From the NCBI GenBank assembly GCA_028706695.1, contig JAQTVU010000054.1, forward strand, positions 1 to 8,866: a stretch of 8,866 bases of DNA. The letters are read 5' to 3'. Source of the DNA: Mycobacterium sp. (lineage in GTDB: Bacteria > Actinomycetota > Actinomycetes > Mycobacteriales > Mycobacteriaceae). The notes beneath the pieces are model-generated. The model was not told the origin of the DNA. It did not search any database and saw only the letters and a program-made list of their open reading frames with translations. How positions within the stretch are numbered: position 1 is the first letter of the stretch; each line of letters begins with the position of its first letter. Below are positions 1 to 6,960 of this stretch, in pieces. The position numbers and the translations under genes are program-made.

Positions 1-405
1 GCAGGCCTTCTCGCCGTCGGCGAACCCGGCCAGCACGGCGTCGACGATCCCGTCGAAGGACAGCCCGCGGTCGATGTGCAACTCCGGGGCGAACCGGATC
101 TCGGCGTAGACGACCGAATCGGCGGCCAGGTCTTCCACGCATTCGAAGGCGACGCGGTGCAGCGCGTCGCGCGTCTGCATCACCGCCACGGTGTGCGAGA
201 ACGGTTCGAGGTAGCGCTCCAGCGAGCCGCTGTGCGACTGGGTGCGAAACCACTTGGCCAGCTCGTCGACGTCGGTGGTGGGCAGGCCCTCGTAGCCGAT
301 CTGGCCGGCGATGTCGACCACGGTCGACGGGCGCAGGCCACCGTCGAGGTGATCGTGCAGCAGCGCCTTGGGCGCCGTTGCGATCTGCGCGAGATCCGGT
401 TCCAT
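1..405 (-). CDS. add: Adenosine deaminase, N-terminal part (cut by window edge)
   Basis: Adenosine deaminase is a zinc enzyme that converts adenosine and deoxyadenosine to (deoxy)inosine in cytosolic purine salvage. Reading down from the ATG at 405, 135 codons stay open to base 1, so the C-terminal part lies outside the window. The sequence shows PKALLHDHLDGGLRP at residues 12-26, where H17 and H19 form the HxH metal-binding pair of the deaminase fold. Further on are WFRTQSHSGSLERYLEPF and, around residue 95, AADSVVYAEIRFAPELH, all close to my memory of mycobacterial Add (Rv3313c). The ATG shares one base with the deoA stop (TGATG), so the two are probably translationally coupled as the last genes of a cdd-deoA-add salvage operon. 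The remaining His, Glu and Asp catalytic residues cannot be checked here. Confidence 0.95.
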   Translation of the reverse strand, partial: MEPDLAQIATAPKALLHDHLDGGLRPSTVVDIAGQIGYEGLPTTDVDELAKWFRTQSHSGSLERYLEPFSHTVAVMQTRDALHRVAFECVEDLAADSVVYAEIRFAPELHIDRGLSFDGIVDAVLAGFADGEKAC

Positions 406-1703
406 CACGTGGTGATCCGATCGACGATCAACGGCCTTGACGCCGGCGGGGTGGCGCCGACGCCGAAGCCGCCGTCCAGCTCGGCCAGCGCGGCGCCGAA
501 GCGGTCCGGGGCGTCGGTGTAGAGGGTGAACAACGGTTCGCCGGCCGCGACCGGCTCGCCCGGGCGACGGTGGATCCGGACACCGGCCCCCGCCTGCACC
601 GCAGCGCCCGGCCGCGGTCGGCCCGCGCCGAGTCGCCAAGCTGCCATCCCCACCGCCATCGCGTCGATATCGCCCATTGTGCCGCCCCCGTCGGCGAACA
701 CGGTCTCGGAACACCTACCGATTGGCAACGGTACCGACAAGTCACCGCCCTGCGCCGCGACGAGCCGGCGGAACCGGTCCATCGCGGTGCCGTCGCGCAG
801 CGTATCGGCCGGATCGGTCCCGTCGACCCCGGACAGCTCGAGCATCTCGCGCGCCAGCCGCACCGTCAGCTCCACCACGTCGGGCGGCCCGCCGCCGGCC
901 AGCACCTCCAGCGACTCGGCCACCTCGATCGCGTTGCCGACGGTCGCGCCCAGCGGGCCGTTCATGTCGGTCAGCAGGGCGCGAGTGGGCACCCCGTGCG
1001 CGGCGCCCAGCTCGATCATGATGTGCGCCAGCTCCCGGCACTGCGCCTCCGAGCCCAGCAGCGCCCCGGAGCCCACCTTCACGTCCAGCACCAGCGCGCC
1101 CGCGCCCTCGGCCAGTTTCTTGCTCATCACCGAGCTGGCGATCAGCGGCAGCGACTCCACGGTGGCGGTGATGTCGCGCAACGCGTAGAGCTTGGCGTCG
1201 GCGGGCGCGAGTCGGCCCGCGGCGAAGATCGCCGCGCCCACCTCGCGAAGCTGCTCGCGCACGCGCCGATTGGACAGCTCGGCGCTGAATCCGGCGATGG
1301 ACTCCAGCTTGTCCAGGGTGCCGCCGGTGTGCCCGAGCCCGCGTCCCGACGCCTGGGGCACCGCCGCGCCGCAGGCGGCGACGACCGGCACCAGCGGCAG
1401 GGTGATCTTGTCCCCGACCCCGCCGGTGGAGTGCTTGTCGACGGTCGGGACGGGCAGGTCGCCCCAGGTCAGGCGTTCGCCCGAGGCCAGCATCGCCGCG
1501 GTCCACCTGGTGATCTCGCCGCGGTCCATGCCGCGCAGCAGGATCGCCATCAGCAGCGCCGACATCTGTTCGGCGGCGATCCGCCCGTGGGTGTAAGCGT
1601 CGACAACCCAGTCGATGGCGGCGTCGGAGAGTCGGCCGCCATCGCGCTTGGCCCTGATCACCGTCGGCGCATCGAAGGGCACGGACCTACCGGGGAGGTT
1701 CAA
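405..1703 (-). CDS. deoA: Thymidine phosphorylase
   Basis: It catalyses reversible phosphorolysis of thymidine and deoxyuridine to the base plus 2-deoxyribose-1-phosphate (cytosolic pyrimidine salvage). The 432-aa product has the usual length and the phosphate-binding motif KHSTGGVGD (residues 90-98), the family signature SGRGLGHTGGTLDKLE (119-134), and R176, S191 and K195 at the spacing of the E. coli pyrimidine-binding Arg171/Ser186/Lys190. The C-terminal domain contains GAGVRIHRRPGEPV. The start used here is TTG at 1703, which overlaps the cdd stop by 4 bp (TTGA). A GTG at 1682 (codon 8), preceded by AGG 4 nt upstream, would give a product starting VPFDAPTVIR, nearer the M. tuberculosis N-terminus as I recall it. 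Its stop overlaps the add start by 1 base, so expression is probably coupled through the whole operon. Confidence 0.95.
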   Translation of the reverse strand: MNLPGRSVPFDAPTVIRAKRDGGRLSDAAIDWVVDAYTHGRIAAEQMSALLMAILLRGMDRGEITRWTAAMLASGERLTWGDLPVPTVDKHSTGGVGDKITLPLVPVVAACGAAVPQASGRGLGHTGGTLDKLESIAGFSAELSNRRVREQLREVGAAIFAAGRLAPADAKLYALRDITATVESLPLIASSVMSKKLAEGAGALVLDVKVGSGALLGSEAQCRELAHIMIELGAAHGVPTRALLTDMNGPLGATVGNAIEVAESLEVLAGGGPPDVVELTVRLAREMLELSGVDGTDPADTLRDGTAMDRFRRLVAAQGGDLSVPLPIGRCSETVFADGGGTMGDIDAMAVGMAAWRLGAGRPRPGAAVQAGAGVRIHRRPGEPVAAGEPLFTLYTDAPDRFGAALAELDGGFGVGATPPASRPLIVDRITT

Positions 1704-2095
1704 CTGCCGGCCAGATCGTCGGGGCCGAAGGCGTCGGGCAGCAGCTCACCGAGCGAGCGGGGGCCGGCGGGATGATCGATCAGCAGCCCGGGGCCGCCGT
1801 GCTCGTACAGCACCTGACGGCACCGCCCGCACGGCATCAGCGGCGACCCGGTGGCATCGACGCACGCCAGCGCCACCAGCCGCCCGCCTCCCGTCGCGTG
1901 CAGGGCGCACACCACGGCGCACTCGGCGCACAGACCGAGGCCATATGAGACATTCTCCACATTGCAGCCGGTGACCACGCGGCCGTCGTCGACGAGCGCC
2001 GCCGCGCCCACCGGGAAGCGCGAGTACGGCGCGTAGGCTCGCGCAGAAGCTTGAATGGCGTTGTCGCGCAGCGCATTCCATTCGACTTCGAGCAT
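1700..2095 (-). CDS. cdd: Cytidine deaminase
   Basis: Hydrolytic deamination of (deoxy)cytidine to (deoxy)uridine, the entry step to the thymidine phosphorylase encoded next. At 131 aa it has the length of the small homotetrameric class. Zinc ligands are visible as C56-A-E58 in GLCAECAVVCAL (E58 is the proton-shuttling glutamate) and the pair C89/C92 in MPCGRCRQ, i.e. three cysteines as in the tetrameric enzymes rather than one His and two Cys. CNVENVSYG (44-52) is the conserved substrate-binding segment. It is the first gene of the minus-strand cdd-deoA-add operon. An almost perfect Shine-Dalgarno sequence sits 5 nt before the ATG, so the start is well supported. It is transcribed divergently from sdhC. 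Confidence 0.97.
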   Translation of the reverse strand: MLEVEWNALRDNAIQASARAYAPYSRFPVGAAALVDDGRVVTGCNVENVSYGLGLCAECAVVCALHATGGGRLVALACVDATGSPLMPCGRCRQVLYEHGGPGLLIDHPAGPRSLGELLPDAFGPDDLAGS

Positions 2096-2100
2096 GCCGC

Positions 2101-2108
2101 ACCTCCTT
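2101..2108 (-). promoter_or_regulatory. Strong ribosome binding site of cdd
   Basis: On the minus strand this reads AAGGAGGT, a full match to the anti-Shine-Dalgarno consensus, 5 nt upstream of the cdd ATG. It fixes the cdd start and contrasts with the weak sites of the coupled genes deoA and add. Confidence 0.8.
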
Positions 2109-2130
2109 CCTCCGTTGGCCGGCCGAAGCC

Positions 2131-2136
2131 ACCCTA
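2131..2136 (-). promoter_or_regulatory. Candidate -10 box for the cdd-deoA-add operon
   Basis: The minus strand reads TAGGGT, fitting the TANNNT -10 pattern common in mycobacterial housekeeping promoters. A start about 7 nt downstream (near 2124) would give a leader of about 29 nt before the cdd ATG. There is no convincing -35 hexamer, so this is only a candidate. Confidence 0.35.
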
Positions 2137-2173
2137 ACGCGTATCCGGCACTTCGCTTGGCGGACTGCTGAGC

Positions 2174-2190
2174 GCGGGCCGTCGCGGGCC
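2174..2190 (+). repeat. Tandem GCGGGCC direct repeat upstream of sdhC
   Basis: GCGGGCC occurs at 2174-2180 and again at 2184-2190, so the repeats are 10 bp apart, close to one helical turn. They lie just upstream of the candidate sdhC -10 box, where a -35 element would be expected. This could be a regulator site or simply chance in GC-rich DNA. Confidence 0.3.
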
Positions 2191-2195
2191 CAAGC

Positions 2196-2201
2196 TAGGC
2201 T
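2196..2201 (+). promoter_or_regulatory. Candidate -10 box for the sdhCDAB operon
   Basis: TAGGCT fits the mycobacterial TANNNT -10 pattern. A transcription start near 2208 would leave about 29 nt before the preferred GTG at 2237. No TTGACA-like -35 is seen at the right spacing; the position is taken by the GCGGGCC direct repeats. Confidence 0.35.
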
Positions 2202-2236
2202 GAATCGCCTGGCTGACGAAGGTGGTGAGGACAGGG

Positions 2237-2671
2237 GTGAGTACGCAGGCGGCAAGCACGGAGCCGGCACGGGCATCGGCGACCTCACGCAACCGGCGGC
2301 CACCGCGGACGCTGTACCGGGGCGATCCCGGCATGTGGTCCTGGGTGCTGCAGCGCATCAGCGGCGCGACGATCTTCTTCTTCCTGTTCGTCCACGTCCT
2401 GGACACCACCCTGGTCCGGGTCGGCCCGCAGACCTACGACGAGGTGGTGCAGACGTACAAGACGCCGGTCGTCGGGCTGATGGAGTTCGGCCTGATCGCC
2501 GCGGTCGTCTTCCACGCGCTGAACGGCATTCGGGTCATCCTGATCGACTTCTGGTCCGAGGGCACCCGCTACCAGCGATTGATGCTGTGGATCGTGGGCA
2601 TCCTGTTCCTGCTGCTGGTTGTCCCGGCGGGCGTGGCGGTGGGCATCCACATCTCGGAGCATCTGCGATGA
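2237..2671 (+). CDS. sdhC: Succinate dehydrogenase cytochrome b subunit (membrane anchor SdhC)
   Basis: One of two membrane anchors of complex II, which holds SdhAB on the membrane and passes electrons to menaquinone. From the GTG at 2237 the product is 144 aa with three hydrophobic helices. The sequence shows LYRGDPGMWSWVLQRISGA, then TIFFFLFVHVLD and FHALNGIRVILIDFW; the H in FHALNGIR lies in the HxxxGIR motif that carries a haem-ligand histidine in the family. The M. tuberculosis protein as I remember it (112 aa) begins at the internal Met of GDPGMWSW (ATG at 2333). Here the frame is open further upstream with a Ser/Thr/Ala/Arg-rich leader, and GTGs at 2222 and 2237 are both possible. I prefer 2237 because purine-rich AGG stretches (2228-2236) sit before it. 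The stop overlaps the sdhD ATG by 4 bp (ATGA). Confidence 0.92.
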   Translation: MSTQAASTEPARASATSRNRRPPRTLYRGDPGMWSWVLQRISGATIFFFLFVHVLDTTLVRVGPQTYDEVVQTYKTPVVGLMEFGLIAAVVFHALNGIRVILIDFWSEGTRYQRLMLWIVGILFLLLVVPAGVAVGIHISEHLR

Positions 2672-3135
2672 CCGGCCCCGACCTTCAACTCGGGCGCGGA
2701 CAGGTGGCGCCGGTCCGGCAGCGCAACCACGACCGGCCCGCCAGCCTGGACAATCCCCGCTCACCGCGCCGCCGCGCCGGCATCCCGAACTTCGAGAAAT
2801 TCGCCTGGCTGTTCATGCGGTTCTCCGGCGTCGCGCTGGTGTTCCTGGCGCTCGGGCACCTGTTCATCATGCTGATGTGGGACGACGGCGTGTACCGCAT
2901 CGACTTCAACTACGTGGCGCAGCGCTGGGCGTCGCCGTTCTGGCAGACCTGGGACCTGCTGCTGTTGTGGCTGGCCCAGTTGCACGGGGGCAACGGCCTG
3001 CGGGTCATCATCGACGACTACAGCCGCAAGGACAGCACCCGTTTTTGGCTCAACAGTCTGCTGCTGTTGTCGATGGGGTTCACGCTCGTGCTGGGCAGCT
3101 ACGTGCTGTTGACATTCGACCCCAACATTTCCTGA
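2668..3135 (+). CDS. sdhD: Succinate dehydrogenase membrane anchor subunit SdhD
   Basis: Second anchor of complex II. The 155-aa product starts at the ATG overlapping the sdhC stop (ATGA). A basic cytoplasmic N-terminus (about residues 1-44, with RSPRRRAG) precedes three hydrophobic segments at about 46-70, 89-106 and 127-149. H64 in LALGHLFIMLMW (helix 1) and H106 in LAQLHGGNGLR (helix 2) are the likely haem/quinone-site histidines; HGGNGLR corresponds to the HxxxGxR motif of the family. The C-terminus VLGSYVLLTFDPNIS matches mycobacterial SdhD (Rv3317) as I recall it. The N-terminus seems about ten residues longer than the M. tuberculosis annotation, so a later start is possible, but the 4-bp overlap favours this one. 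sdhA follows after 19 nt. Confidence 0.93.
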   Translation: MTGPDLQLGRGQVAPVRQRNHDRPASLDNPRSPRRRAGIPNFEKFAWLFMRFSGVALVFLALGHLFIMLMWDDGVYRIDFNYVAQRWASPFWQTWDLLLLWLAQLHGGNGLRVIIDDYSRKDSTRFWLNSLLLLSMGFTLVLGSYVLLTFDPNIS

Positions 3136-3154
3136 TCGACGGAGGCAACCGGAG

Positions 3155-4909
3155 TTGATCCAGCAACACCGATACGACGTGGTGATCGTCGGCGCGGGCG
3201 GTGCCGGAATGCGGGCGGCCGTCGAGGCGGGTCCCCGCGCGCGCACCGCGGTGCTGACCAAGCTCTACCCCACCCGCAGCCACACCGGCGCCGCCCAGGG
3301 CGGCATGTGCGCGGCGTTGGCCAACGTCGAGGACGACAACTGGGAATGGCACGTCTTCGACACCGTCAAGGGCGGCGACTACCTCGCCGACCAGGACGCC
3401 GTGGAGATCATGTGCAAGGAAGCCATCGAGGCGGTGCTGGACCTGGAGAAGATGGGGATGCCGTTCAACCGCACCCCCGAGGGCCGCATCGACCAGCGCC
3501 GCTTCGGCGGGCACACCCGCGAGCACGGCAAGGCCCCGGTGCGCCGGGCCTGCTACGCCGCCGACCGCACCGGGCACATGATCCTGCAGACCCTGTACCA
3601 GAACTGCGTCAAGCACGACGTGCAGTTCTTCAACGAGTTCTACGCGCTCGACCTGGTGCTGACCCAGACCCCGACCGGCCCGGCGGCCACCGGCGTGGTC
3701 GCCTTCGAGCTGGCCACCGGCGAAATCCACGTCTTCCACGCCAAGGCCGTCGTCATCGCAACCGGCGGCTCGGGCCGGATGTACAAGACCACCTCCAACG
3801 CGCACACGCTGACCGGCGACGGCATCGGTATCGTGTTCCGCAAGGGACTTCCGTTGGAGGACATGGAGTTTCACCAATTCCATCCGACCGGGCTGGCCGG
3901 CCTGGGCATCTTGATCTCCGAGGCGGTGCGCGGCGAGGGCGGCCGGCTGCTCAACGGCGAGGGTGAGCGCTTCATGGAGCGCTACGCCCCCACGATCGTC
4001 GACCTGGCGCCGCGCGACATCGTGGCCCGCTCGATGGTGCTCGAGGTCCTGGAGGGCCGCGGCGCCGGCCCGCACAAGGACTACGTCTACATCGACGTCC
4101 GCCACCTGGGCGAGGACGTGCTCAACACCAAACTGCCCGACATCACCGAGTTCGCCCGCACCTACCTGGGGGTGGATCCGGTGCACGAGCTGGTGCCGGT
4201 CTATCCGACATGTCACTACCTGATGGGCGGCATCCCGACCACGGTGACCGGGCAGGTGTTGCGTAACAACACATCCACCGTCCCGGGCCTGTACGCGGCC
4301 GGTGAATGCGCGTGCGTGTCGGTGCACGGCGCCAACCGGCTGGGCACCAACTCGCTGTTGGACATCAACGTCTTCGGCCGCCGCGCCGGCATCGCCGCGG
4401 CCGAGCACGCGCTGGCGCACGACTTCGTCGACATGCCCCCGAAGCCGGCCGCGATGGTGGTGGGCTGGGTGGGCGACATCCTCTCCGAGCACGGCAACGA
4501 GCGGGTCGCCGACATCCGCAACGCGCTGCAGCAGACGATGGACCACAACGCCGCGGTGTTCCGCACCGAGGACACGCTCAAGCAGGCGCTCACCGACATT
4601 CACGCCCTCAAGGACCGCTATTCGCGAATCTCGGTGCACGACAAGGGAAAGCGCTTCAACAGCGATCTGCTGGAGGCCATCGAGCTGGGCTTCTTACTGG
4701 AGCTGGCCGAGGTCACGGTGGTCGGGGCGCTGAACCGCAAGGAGACCCGCGGCGGGCACGCCCGCGAGGACTACCCCAACCGCGACGACGTCAACTACAT
4801 GCGCCACACCATGGCCTACAAGCAGGGCAGCGCGCTGCGCAGCGACATCGCACTCGACTTCAAGCCCGTCGTGCAGACCCGCTACGAACCCAAGGAACGG
4901 AAGTACTGA
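3155..4909 (+). CDS. sdhA: Succinate dehydrogenase flavoprotein subunit SdhA
   Basis: Catalytic subunit of complex II: oxidises succinate to fumarate and passes electrons through covalently bound FAD to SdhB. The 584-aa product begins YDVVIVGAGGAGMRAA (dinucleotide-binding GxGxxG at residues 13-18). RSHTGAAQGG (41-50) contains H43, the covalent FAD attachment site. By alignment with E. coli SdhA, active-site residues are H243 in FHPTG (E. coli H242), R287 in LAPRDIVARS (R286), H354 in PTCHYLMGG (H354) and R395 in GANRLGTNSLLD (R399). The C-terminus VVQTRYEPKERKY is typical of mycobacteria. The start is TTG at 3155, with GGAGG at 3141-3145 (9-nt spacing) and GGAG directly before it; no other start keeps the FAD-binding strand intact. 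Its stop shares one base with the sdhB ATG (TGATG). It is the Sdh2 flavoprotein, not the distinct Sdh1. Confidence 0.97.
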   Translation: MIQQHRYDVVIVGAGGAGMRAAVEAGPRARTAVLTKLYPTRSHTGAAQGGMCAALANVEDDNWEWHVFDTVKGGDYLADQDAVEIMCKEAIEAVLDLEKMGMPFNRTPEGRIDQRRFGGHTREHGKAPVRRACYAADRTGHMILQTLYQNCVKHDVQFFNEFYALDLVLTQTPTGPAATGVVAFELATGEIHVFHAKAVVIATGGSGRMYKTTSNAHTLTGDGIGIVFRKGLPLEDMEFHQFHPTGLAGLGILISEAVRGEGGRLLNGEGERFMERYAPTIVDLAPRDIVARSMVLEVLEGRGAGPHKDYVYIDVRHLGEDVLNTKLPDITEFARTYLGVDPVHELVPVYPTCHYLMGGIPTTVTGQVLRNNTSTVPGLYAAGECACVSVHGANRLGTNSLLDINVFGRRAGIAAAEHALAHDFVDMPPKPAAMVVGWVGDILSEHGNERVADIRNALQQTMDHNAAVFRTEDTLKQALTDIHALKDRYSRISVHDKGKRFNSDLLEAIELGFLLELAEVTVVGALNRKETRGGHAREDYPNRDDVNYMRHTMAYKQGSALRSDIALDFKPVVQTRYEPKERKY

Positions 4910-5703
4910 TGGCCGCAGGCGACACCGTTGAGCCGGAGCGGGAACCGACCCTGCCGCCGATCCCCGAGGGCGCGGCGATGGTGACCGTCAAGATCGCCCG
5001 GTTCAATCCCGACGACCCCGACGCCTTCTCGAAAACCGGTGGGTGGCAAAGCTTTCGGGTGCCCTGCCTGCCCACCGACCGGATGCTGAACCTGCTCATC
5101 TACATCAAGAGCTACCTCGACGGGACGCTGACGTTCCGGCGGTCCTGCGCGCATGGGGTGTGCGGCTCGGACGCCATGCGCATCAACGGCGTGAACCGGC
5201 TGGCCTGCAAGGTGCTGATGCGCGACCTGCTGCCCGAGAAGCCGACCAAGCAGCTGACGATCACCGTCGAGCCGATCCGCGGATTGCCGGTCGAAAAAGA
5301 CCTGGTTGTCGACATGGAGCCGTTCTTCGACGCCTACCGCGCGGTCAAGCCGTACCTGATCACCAGCGGCAACCCGCCGACGCGCGAGCGCATCCAGAGC
5401 CCGACCGACCGCGAGCGCTACGACGACACCACCAAGTGCATCCTGTGCGCGGCCTGCACCACCAGCTGCCCGGTGTTTTGGCACGAGGGCAGCTACTACG
5501 GCCCGGCGGCGATCGTCAACGCGCACCGCTTCATCTTCGACAGCCGCGACGAGGCCGCCGCCGAGCGCCTCGACATCCTCAACGAGGTGGACGGCGTGTG
5601 GCGGTGCCGGACCACGTTCAACTGCACCGAGTGCTGCCCGCGGGGCATCCAGGTCACCAAGGCGATCCAGGAGGTCAAGCGCGCGTTGATGTTCACCCGC
5701 TGA
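4909..5703 (+). CDS. sdhB: Succinate dehydrogenase iron-sulfur subunit SdhB
   Basis: Carries electrons from SdhA's FAD to the membrane quinone site through three Fe-S clusters. The product is 264 aa. The ferredoxin-like N-terminal domain has SCAHGVCGSDAM with C80, C85 and D88, plus C100 in NRLAC, for the [2Fe-2S] cluster; the Asp in the third ligand position is also found in E. coli SdhB and is not a defect. The C-terminal domain has CILCAACTTSCP (C177, C180, C183, C187) and CRTTFNCTECCPRG (C233, C239, C243). By E. coli spacing, C177/C180/C183/C243 bind [4Fe-4S] and C187/C233/C239 bind [3Fe-4S]. The ATG overlaps the sdhA stop by 1 base, with AAGGAA about a dozen nt upstream. It is the last gene of sdhCDAB; a possible hairpin terminator follows. 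Confidence 0.97.
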   Translation: MAAGDTVEPEREPTLPPIPEGAAMVTVKIARFNPDDPDAFSKTGGWQSFRVPCLPTDRMLNLLIYIKSYLDGTLTFRRSCAHGVCGSDAMRINGVNRLACKVLMRDLLPEKPTKQLTITVEPIRGLPVEKDLVVDMEPFFDAYRAVKPYLITSGNPPTRERIQSPTDRERYDDTTKCILCAACTTSCPVFWHEGSYYGPAAIVNAHRFIFDSRDEAAAERLDILNEVDGVWRCRTTFNCTECCPRGIQVTKAIQEVKRALMFTR

Positions 5704-5713
5704 GTCCCCGGCG

Positions 5714-5736
5714 CGCCGAGCGTCACGTTCGCGGCG
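5714..5736 (+). terminator. GC-rich hairpin after sdhB (possible tail-less terminator)
   Basis: CGCC-GAGCG, loop TCA, then CGTTC, a 2-nt bulge GC, and GGCG form a stem of 9 pairs (one G-T) that starts 10 nt after the sdhB stop. There is no U-tract. Hairpins of this type have been proposed as terminators in mycobacteria, but GC-rich DNA produces such stems by chance. Confidence 0.3.
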
Positions 5737-5755
5737 GCCGTCTCGTCTGAGGGGT

Positions 5756-6343
5756 ATGACGAACAAAAGACCGCGCATCGAGCCCCTGGCTCCCGGTCGC
5801 GCCGGACTGCTGACCCGCGCCCTGTATCGGGCGACCAAGCGCCGCTACGGCGAGGTTCCCGAACCGTTCACCGTCGCCGCTCATCACCGGGGGCTGATGC
5901 TCGCCAGTGCCGTGCACGAGGCGATGATCGCGCGGGCGTCGAAAACTCTGCCGGTGAGCGTTCGCGAGCTGGCGGTGCTCTGGACGGCGCGCAAGGTTGG
6001 CTGCTCGTGGTGCGTCGATTTCGGGTCCATGCTCCAGCGGCTGGACGGGCTCGACGTCGACCGGCTCACCGAGATCGAAAACTATTCGACCTCACCGCAT
6101 TTCACTGACGACGAGCGCGCCGCCATCGCCTATGCCGACGCGATGACCTCCGATCCGCACACGGTCACCGACGCGCAGGTCGCCGACCTGCAGAACCGTT
6201 TCGGCACCGCGGGCGTGATCGAGCTGACCTACCAGATCGGCGTGGAGAACATGCGGGCGCGGATGAACACCGCGCTGGGCATCACCGAGCAGGGCTTCAG
6301 CTCCGGCGACGCCTGCCGCGTCCCGTGGGCCAGCGCGAGCTAA
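5756..6343 (+). CDS. AhpD-like / carboxymuconolactone decarboxylase family protein
   Basis: The 195-aa helical protein has the core motif RELAVLWTARKVGCSWC (residues 70-86). E71, C83 and C86 match the spacing of AhpD's E118, C130 and C133, where the CxxC pair is the redox centre of an alkylhydroperoxidase. The AhpD histidines at 132 and 137 correspond here to W85 and G90, so the AhpD proton relay is incomplete. A peroxidase role is therefore uncertain; thiol-disulfide activity or another substrate is possible. The flanking segments AAHHRGLMLASAVHEAM and ELTYQIGVENMRARMNTALG are typical of the actinobacterial branch of this family. It has no signal peptide and is probably cytosolic. The ATG lies 52 nt after sdhB with GAGGGG only 1 nt before it, a poor spacing, and no better start is visible. 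It could be read through from sdhCDAB or have its own promoter. Confidence 0.85.
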   Translation: MTNKRPRIEPLAPGRAGLLTRALYRATKRRYGEVPEPFTVAAHHRGLMLASAVHEAMIARASKTLPVSVRELAVLWTARKVGCSWCVDFGSMLQRLDGLDVDRLTEIENYSTSPHFTDDERAAIAYADAMTSDPHTVTDAQVADLQNRFGTAGVIELTYQIGVENMRARMNTALGITEQGFSSGDACRVPWASAS

Positions 6344-6352
6344 GGTGACGGC

Positions 6353-6463
6353 ATGCGCACGTGGGGCCTGGGGCCGGGTCGCATGGTCGCCGGGGCATTC
6401 GCCGATCATGCCCTTACCATCACCCCGCGGTCCAGGTCACACTCGGTGGACGGGGTTCTCTGA
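6353..6463 (+). CDS. Short ORF (36 codons) of unknown function, possibly a gene remnant
   Basis: An ATG at 6353 is preceded by AAGGTGA with 5-nt spacing, a better ribosome site than that of the gene before it. The ORF starts 9 nt after that gene's stop and reads MRTWGLGPGRMVAGAFADHA onward to a TGA at 6461. The product is not recognised; there is no membrane segment and no motif. It may be the surviving 5' end of a gene whose remainder was lost when the region decayed, or a translated leftover without function. It leads directly into the esterase pseudogene, but in a different frame. Confidence 0.25.
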   Translation: MRTWGLGPGRMVAGAFADHALTITPRSRSHSVDGVL

Positions 6464-6465
6464 GG

Positions 6466-6960
6466 GTCACCCGCGACGGCTCGGCGCACGACGTGTGGCC
6501 GGCTGGTCGTGGTCGGCGGCGGGGCGCGCCACGCGGTCTCATCCCGGTGTTCCAACTGCTGCCGTATCCGGCCACCGATCTCAGTATCCGCCGACCCCCA
6601 CGCGACCTGTTCACGCAGGGCTCAACCTTCACCGACCGCAATACCGACTGGGTGATGGCCAACTACGTACCCGCCGGCCCGCCGGAATCGATCCGGCCGA
6701 TCCACGGCTGTCACCGCAACGCGGCGAGGTCGCCGGCCTGCCGCCCGCCTACATCGCCACCGTGGGTTTGACCCGGTCCGCTATGACGGCGAGGCGTCTG
6801 CGGACAGGCTGCGAGCCGACGGGCTCCCCGTGGCGCTGGCCTGCCAGGCAGACCTGCCGCACGAACACCTCAATTTCGTCGGACTGCAAGGCCGATTCGC
6901 CGAGGCCGCGAGCGAGGCCGCCGGGATGCTGCGACTCGGGATGGCGGCGTCAGCCGCGCA
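6466..6960 (+). pseudogene. Degraded HSL-family (type IV) alpha/beta-hydrolase esterase, frameshifted
   Basis: Conserved pieces of a LipH/LipN-type carboxylesterase appear in order, but in three frames. Frame 1 (to about 6690) has VFQLLPYPATDLS, FTDRNTDWVMANYVPAG. Frame 3 (about 6684-6767) has IDPADPRLSP and GLPPAYIATVG. Frame 2 (6767 on) has FDPVRYDGEASADRLRADG and DLPHEHLNFVGL, holding the catalytic Asp (FDPVR) and the position of the catalytic His. Both shifts are -1, one near 6684-6692 and one in the T-run of GGTTTGAC at 6765-6772. Upstream, where the family has the nucleophile elbow GDSAGG, the sequence reads RDGSAHD at the right distance. The oxyanion motif HGGG and the N-terminal cap are not found. 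I infer a dead 3' two-thirds of an esterase gene. A sequencing error could explain one frameshift but not the missing N-terminus and elbow. Confidence 0.75.

Noticed and set aside
570..1775. Plus-strand open frame (401 codons) opposite deoA
   Set aside because: Antisense shadow of thymidine phosphorylase; it runs across the deoA/cdd junction and has no recognisable domain.
3080..4639. Long minus-strand open frame (519 codons) opposite sdhA
   Set aside because: It is antisense to sdhA, whose catalytic motifs are all present; the translated product is Val/His/Arg-rich low-complexity sequence typical of the shadow frame of a GC-rich gene.
4306..4908. Possible 201-codon N-terminal extension of sdhB
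   Set aside because: The frame is open by chance inside sdhA; the extension is Arg/Gly-rich, while the ATG at 4909 gives the normal SdhB length and overlaps the sdhA stop.
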